Assembly: GCA_934757255.1 (NCBI GenBank)
Contig: CAKVLL010000014.1
Location: forward strand, 1 to 43,923
Reading direction: 5' to 3'
DNA from: an uncultured Candidatus Melainabacteria bacterium
GTDB lineage: Bacteria > Cyanobacteriota > Vampirovibrionia > Gastranaerophilales > Gastranaerophilaceae
DNA: 43,923 bases
This document shows, piece by piece, positions 41,365 to 43,923 of this stretch (its first letter is position 1; each line of letters opens with the position of its first letter). Position numbers and translations under genes: made by a program. The notes beneath the pieces were generated by a model. The model worked only from the letters and a program-made list of their open reading frames with translations, searched no databases and was not told the DNA's origin.

Positions 41365-41446
41365 ATAGAGTGGTAGCTTGCGAAACTACCAATGCTCTTT
41401 AGAGAATCTTACGGTTCTTAGTCTCTTGACTGAGAGCCGTTTTTTA
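41365..41446 (+). ncRNA. Putative antitoxin small RNA 1 (Fst/par-like)
   Basis: About 80 nt from A41365 to the U-run at 41440-41445. A 5' hairpin has GGTAG (41372-41376) with CTACC (41386-41390) inside a GCAT/ATGC stem. The 3' hairpin ACGGTTCT (41411-41418) with AGAGCCGT (41433-41440) and T6 is an intrinsic terminator. Between them, GAGAATCTT (41402-41410) is identical to 41530-41538 in the toxin leader region, so as RNAs the two are complementary there. The 3' half is also fully antisense to the end of the toxin gene (stop codon at 41418-41420). This is the arrangement of RNA II in Fst/par systems; function as antitoxin is inferred. Confidence 0.78.
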
Positions 41447-41498
41447 ATACAAATAAAATCATAAAAATCAATAAAAGACTTATATTAAATTTATCCAT
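41418..41498 (-). CDS. Putative type I toxin peptide 1 (26 residues)
   Basis: A 26-residue peptide, too short for most gene finders. It starts MDK, has the hydrophobic core FNISLLLIFMILFVLK (one membrane helix) and ends NGSQSRD. AAGGAGAG (41503-41510) lies at ideal spacing before ATG 41498. The stop lies in the stem of the convergent antitoxin RNA terminator. The tandem copy at 41968-42048 encodes 22 of 26 identical residues with synonymous codon changes inside the helix, which is strong evidence of translation and selection. Size, single span and polar charged tail match Fst, Ldr and TxpA-like type I toxins; toxicity is inferred. Confidence 0.8.
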   Translation of the reverse strand: MDKFNISLLLIFMILFVLKNGSQSRD

Positions 41499-41592
41499 AT
41501 GACTCTCCTTTCTAGTCGAGAACCAACCCGAGAATCTTCAATATACTTTGTAAGCCAGTTCCGTTTAGAAAAAGCATCTTTTACTCTATGCT

Positions 41593-41605
41593 GAACATTA
41601 TGTTC
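41593..41605 (-). promoter_or_regulatory. 5' stem of toxin mRNA 1
   Basis: GAACATAATGTTC on the minus strand, right at the predicted mRNA 5' end (start near 41606). A 5'-terminal stem is typical of stable type I toxin mRNAs. The same 13-mer stands at 42143-42155 in unit 2. Confidence 0.6.
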
Positions 41606-41611
41606 TAACCA

Positions 41612-41639
41612 AGTATAACATTGTTTTAAATAAAAACAA
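41612..41639 (-). promoter_or_regulatory. Promoter of toxin mRNA 1
   Basis: On the minus strand TTGTTT (41639-41634), 16-base spacer, TATACT (41617-41612). Start expected near 41606, giving a ~107-nt leader before the toxin ATG. Conserved at 42162-42189. Confidence 0.75.
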
Positions 41640-41657
41640 AACATAATATAAAAGTTG

Positions 41658-41749
41658 TTGTTAAGGTTATCAAAATTGATGACAAGGGCAGAATCAACCT
41701 TACAATCAAAGGTGTAACCGAAGAAGATAAAGCTAAATTAAACGCTTAA
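41658..41749 (+). pseudogene. Duplicated 3' end of pnp
   Basis: Thirty codons (VKVIKIDDKGRINLTIKG, then VTEEDKAKLNA and TAA 41747-41749) copied from 41112-41201. It differs from the functional copy at three sites, all synonymous third positions (GAT/GAC and two AAG/AAA). No start. It marks the duplication endpoint inside pnp. Confidence 0.9.
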
Positions 41750-41789
41750 TTGTTGATAATGTTGGGCTGAAAGTCCAACCTACATAGAT

Positions 41790-41833
41790 ACAAAAGACCT
41801 TGGATTTTGTACACAAAATCCAAGGTCTTTTGT
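41790..41833. terminator. Terminator palindrome (unit 2)
   Basis: ACAAAAGACCTTGGATTTTG (41790-41809) pairs with CAAAATCCAAGGTCTTTTGT (41814-41833), loop TACA. Same place and length class as 41239-41280, but most of the stem sequence differs while pairing is kept. Confidence 0.88.
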
Positions 41834-41880
41834 ATTATATCTAAATTGTTACAATTAACAATGCGTATTGAATGATTTTA

Positions 41881-41909
41881 TTGAAAAAACTAAAAGAATA
41901 ATGTATAAT
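41881..41909 (+). promoter_or_regulatory. Promoter of antitoxin RNA 2
   Basis: TTGAAA (41881-41886), 17-base spacer, TATAAT (41904-41909), identical to unit 1. Confidence 0.88.
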
Positions 41910-41915
41910 AAAAGC

Positions 41916-41996
41916 ATAGAGTGGTAGCTTGCGAAACTACCAATGCTCTAAGAATGTCTAGCGGTTCTTAATTTTTTGATTGAGAGCCGTTTTTTA
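41916..41996 (+). ncRNA. Putative antitoxin small RNA 2 (Fst/par-like)
   Basis: About 80 nt, same layout as RNA 1: identical 5' hairpin (GGTAG/CTACC) and terminator stem CGGTTCT (41962-41968) with AGAGCCG (41983-41989) and T6. The recognition segment is GAATGTCTA (41952-41960), unlike RNA 1 (GAGAATCTT), and exactly matches 42079-42087 in the leader region of toxin 2. The terminator loop is also different (AATTTTTTGATTG). The 3' half is antisense to the toxin 2 gene end. Confidence 0.78.
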
Positions 41997-42048
41997 ATAC
42001 AAATAAAATCATAAAGATTAGTAATAAACTTATATTGAATTCATTCAT
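41968..42048 (-). CDS. Putative type I toxin peptide 2 (26 residues)
   Basis: 26 residues: MNE, core FNISLLLIFMILFVLK identical to toxin 1, then NGSQSKN. Differences from toxin 1 lie only at positions 2, 3, 25 and 26. In the helix, codons for Leu, Leu, Leu and Ile have changed synonymously (e.g. CTT to TTA, TTG to CTA, ATT to ATC). AAAGAGG (42054-42060) precedes ATG 42048. Promoter TATACT at 42167-42162. Its stop lies in the terminator stem of RNA 2. Confidence 0.8.
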   Translation of the reverse strand: MNEFNISLLLIFMILFVLKNGSQSKN

Positions 42049-42161
42049 ACCGACCTCTTTCTAGTCGGGAGCCAACCCGAATGTCTAATACGCTATTTTG
42101 TAAGTTGACTCCGTTTAGAAAGAGCATCTTTTACTCTATGCTGAACATTATGTTCTAATCA

Positions 42162-42189
42162 AGTATAGCATTGTTTTAAATAAAAACAA
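42162..42189 (-). promoter_or_regulatory. Promoter of toxin mRNA 2
   Basis: Minus strand TTGTTT (42189-42184), 16-base spacer, TATACT (42167-42162). Start near 42156, directly followed by the GAACATAATGTTC stem (42155-42143). Confidence 0.75.
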
Positions 42190-42217
42190 AACATAATATA
42201 TAAGCTGTGTTAAAGTT

Positions 42218-42298
42218 TTTAGGTCGTATTGGACAATTGTCATCCAATACGACCTAAATTTTTACATTATTGTCGTGTTCAATGAAAAATGTTGAGCA
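42218..42298. repeat. GTCGTGTT palindromic element, variant copy
   Basis: TTTAGGTCGTATTGGA pairs with TCCAATACGACCTAAA, then a decayed GTCGTGTTCA/TTGAGCAGGAC half. In the first stem the family base pair G-C (GTCGTGTT/AACACGAC) is replaced by A-T (GTCGTATT/AATACGAC): a compensatory double change. Confidence 0.8.
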
Positions 42299-42311
42299 GG
42301 ACTTAACGTTA

Positions 42312-43316
42312 TTATTTTATATTCATAAAACCAAGAAGTTTTTGTGCTAAATCACTAATTTCATAAGCCTCTTTTTCAATAGGTTGAGAAATATATTCTT
42401 CATGAGGAACAGAACCGGCACGTTTATAATGCTGTTTATTATAAAACAATTGCTCTATGTCAGTAGCGCTTTTTTGAGGTAAGGTCTCTACATTGCCATA
42501 TTTATGTTTAAATAAATCTCTTAATTGATTTTTTATAGCGATTATTGCTTGTTTTCTATCATTACCATTACGTAGTAAAATTTCATTCCAACAATCTTTC
42601 GTTAATTCGTTAGGCGCTCGGTTTGCTAATATATCAATTAATTTTTCTTTGTCATCACGATAAAGTATTCTATTTTGACGTACATGACATAATTCATGAC
42701 ATAATTTTTCAAATAAAGACACTTTAGGGCTTAGTATATTGTCGTTTTTAATACTGTCTAAATATATTGTTACAACTGTTGAAGTTTGGTCAGTCATTGC
42801 ACCACCTTTAACATTGTTACCTAAGTGAATACTGCCAGCTTTTTTTAATTCTACACCGTGTAAACCGTAATCTTTCTTTATTTCATTAAATAATTTTTCG
42901 GAAAGAATATTTATGTCACTTTCTTCCATTATAGACTTATATTTTAGTGCCATTTCATTTGCTTCTTTTTTAGAAAAATTTTTACCAAAAATTTTCGAGA
43001 AATTTTGTTGTATTTGTTCAATATTTTCTACATAATTTTCTGATATTTGCTTTGTTGGATTTAACTTATTCCAAATCCTTTTTGAAGTTTTGCCGTGATT
43101 AAAAATGAAATCTATTCCCAACGATAATCCAGCTACTAATATACCACTTAGTGCTATATTAGTTTTATTTATTTTATTGTTTTTAAAATCTTCAAAACGA
43201 TTTTGATTATTACCTTTGAAATTAGTTTGACCAGATCTATTAGTAGTATTATAATTGCCAGAACTTTTCTTCTGTGTATAACAATTTGTATTACTTGTAT
43301 TGAGATATAATGTCAT
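42312..43316 (-). CDS. HExxH metallopeptidase-like protein with N-terminal NFKG motif
   Basis: 334 residues. An Asn/Thr/Ser-rich N-terminus carries TNFKG (31-35), the motif shared with several other proteins here. One membrane span at about 53-72 (NIALSGILVAGLSLGIDFIF). The zincin motif is HELCH (207-211) in LCHELCHVRQN, and a likely third ligand lies in PIEKEAYEIS (E314 or E316), a spacing and pattern reminiscent of HELxHxxQ peptidases with a P-x-E-x-E-A helix. Family not assigned. No good SD; AT-rich leader. A membrane-tethered or secreted protease is inferred. Confidence 0.65.
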   Translation of the reverse strand: MTLYLNTSNTNCYTQKKSSGNYNTTNRSGQTNFKGNNQNRFEDFKNNKINKTNIALSGILVAGLSLGIDFIFNHGKTSKRIWNKLNPTKQISENYVENIEQIQQNFSKIFGKNFSKKEANEMALKYKSIMEESDINILSEKLFNEIKKDYGLHGVELKKAGSIHLGNNVKGGAMTDQTSTVVTIYLDSIKNDNILSPKVSLFEKLCHELCHVRQNRILYRDDKEKLIDILANRAPNELTKDCWNEILLRNGNDRKQAIIAIKNQLRDLFKHKYGNVETLPQKSATDIEQLFYNKQHYKRAGSVPHEEYISQPIEKEAYEISDLAQKLLGFMNIK

Positions 43317-43543
43317 ATTTAAACCTTAAAGATACAACTAACTATATATATAAAGTTATTGAACTTATTTAAATTGCTAAATTTTGAATAAAGTATTAAG
43401 CAATTGTAATAATCGTGCTACTCTTCTCTGTAAGATTATAAGTTGGTATTTTTTGTGGGATAAATATTTTCAATTGTTTATTTTACTTACGAGTCTGAAA
43501 GTGATGTAAAAACTTTTTCTGGATAAATTATTATTTTAACCTC

Positions 43544-43571
43544 TTAACATCTCAAATTTAACAAATATAAT
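43544..43571 (+). promoter_or_regulatory. Promoter of feoA
   Basis: TTAACA (43544-43549), 16-base spacer, TATAAT (43566-43571). No clear Fur box is recognised. The 278 bases between the HExxH gene and feoA hold no gene. Confidence 0.6.
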
Positions 43572-43594
43572 AGATTTAGATATATGAGGTTAAA

Positions 43595-43923
43595 ATGACA
43601 ACGTTAGATAATTTGCCTGTTGGTAAAGAAGGATATATAAAATCAATCGAATGTGAAGATAAGGCTCTTAGGAATCATATTTTAAATATGGGTTTAACTC
43701 CAAATGTTGAAGTTAAATTAATCAAAACTGCACCAATGGGTGACCCTTTAGAAATAAGAGTGCGCGGTTATGAATTGACACTTCGAAAATCTGATGCGTC
43801 TAAAATTATCTTAAAAGATATTCACGATGCACATGATTGTCCTCGCAAAAATAAGGTTTTTGAAGATATTGATCACTCAATGATTGGTGAAGAACAAATT
43901 GACGGCGCAAAAAGAATTAAATT
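43595..43923 (+). CDS. feoA: Ferrous iron transport protein FeoA, possibly an FeoA-FeoB fusion (3' partial)
   Basis: 109 codons are visible and the frame is open at the right edge. Residues 1-76 are an FeoA (SH3-like) domain: MTTLDNLPVGKEGYIKSIEC, HILNMGLTPNVEVKLIKTAP and MGDPLEIRVRGYELTLRKSD. The chain continues past the normal FeoA end with DIHDAHDCPRKNKVFED and MIGEEQ, like the linker of FeoA-FeoB fusion proteins, so an FeoB GTPase/permease probably follows. GAGG lies 6 bases before the ATG. It serves Fe(II) uptake under anoxia. Confidence 0.88.
   Translation, partial: MTTLDNLPVGKEGYIKSIECEDKALRNHILNMGLTPNVEVKLIKTAPMGDPLEIRVRGYELTLRKSDASKIILKDIHDAHDCPRKNKVFEDIDHSMIGEEQIDGAKRIK

Larger units (their letters stand above)
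41112..42205. repeat. Tandem duplication of ~550 bp: pnp tail, terminator, type I TA module
   Basis: Unit 1 runs from about 41112 to 41659 and unit 2 from about 41660 to 42205; equivalent points are offset 548-551 bases. Order in each: last 90 bases of pnp, GTTGGGCT hairpin, long terminator palindrome, small-RNA gene, peptide gene with its promoter. Divergence is uneven: promoters and peptide are conserved, terminator stems and the 9-nt recognition repeats are rewritten. Confidence 0.9.

Noticed and set aside
41418..41498. The 26-codon frame considered as a chance frame inside the terminator region.
   Set aside because: Rejected as chance, and therefore kept as a gene: strong SD, own promoter, and a synonymous-biased second copy.

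Overview
The window looks like chromosome from an anaerobic, host-associated, low-GC Gram-negative bacterium, most likely a gut Vampirovibrionia/Melainabacteria (Candidatus Gastranaerophilales-like). This placement is an inference from gene content and protein style, not from a marker-gene tree. In favour are LPS export genes (lptC-lptA), a TonB/ExbB/ExbD energiser, a type IV prepilin of the GFTLAE type, oxygen-sensitive enzymes (LipA, NrdG), ferrous iron uptake (feoA/feoAB), purine salvage (adenine deaminase) and NAD-precursor uptake (PnuC). Several lineage-style hypothetical proteins also carry a short [ST]F[KE][GS] motif near the N-terminus.

Layout. 1-1450: tail of an unknown gene, a LysM/glycine-zipper protein and an XRE regulator. 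1500-5300: a decaying accessory patch with a HExxH membrane protein, a DUF4885-like protein, broken genes (a RelE/ParE-like toxin and two other remnants) and many copies of a GTCGTGTT palindromic repeat. 5300-20000: housekeeping genes (lipA, a PPP phosphatase, nrdG, a YbiT-type ABC-F, a HAD hydrolase, GNAT, ade, pnuC, a DHA2 exporter, tRNA-Ser(GCU), a TPR protein, proC, rpmH). 20000-21750: a divergent pair encoding a protein-kinase-like and a Cys/His/Asp hydrolase-like protein. 21800-26200: a secreted protein, lptC, lptA, a TPR protein and a prepilin. 26400-31870: ileS and an isolated ribosomal-protein group (rpsH, rplF, rplR) whose spacers are filled with repeats, including a 105-bp tandem repeat. 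31900-38900: rmlA, a thioredoxin-like protein, a glycine-zipper protein, and a tonB/tonB2/exbB/exbD/exbD cluster with palindromic repeats in its spacers. 39060-42300: pnp followed by a tandem duplication. 42312-43923: a HExxH protein with an FKG motif, then feoA.

The main discovery is at 41202-42200. A ~550-bp unit is duplicated in tandem downstream of pnp. Each unit encodes a 26-residue hydrophobic peptide on the minus strand with its own promoter and Shine-Dalgarno sequence, and a convergent ~80-nt RNA on the plus strand with a TTGAAA-N17-TATAAT promoter and an intrinsic terminator. The peptides are nearly identical between units despite synonymous changes. In each unit a 9-nt direct repeat lies once in the small RNA and once in the toxin mRNA leader, and the 9-mer differs between units while matching within each unit. 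This is the architecture of Fst/par-type I toxin-antitoxin modules, here as two apparently orthogonal tandem copies.

Other points are the 105-bp tandem repeats inside a ribosomal-protein operon, nested repeat families in its spacers, a set of possible host-directed effectors sharing an N-terminal motif, and unusual active-site residues in IleRS, the ABC-F protein and the PPP phosphatase.
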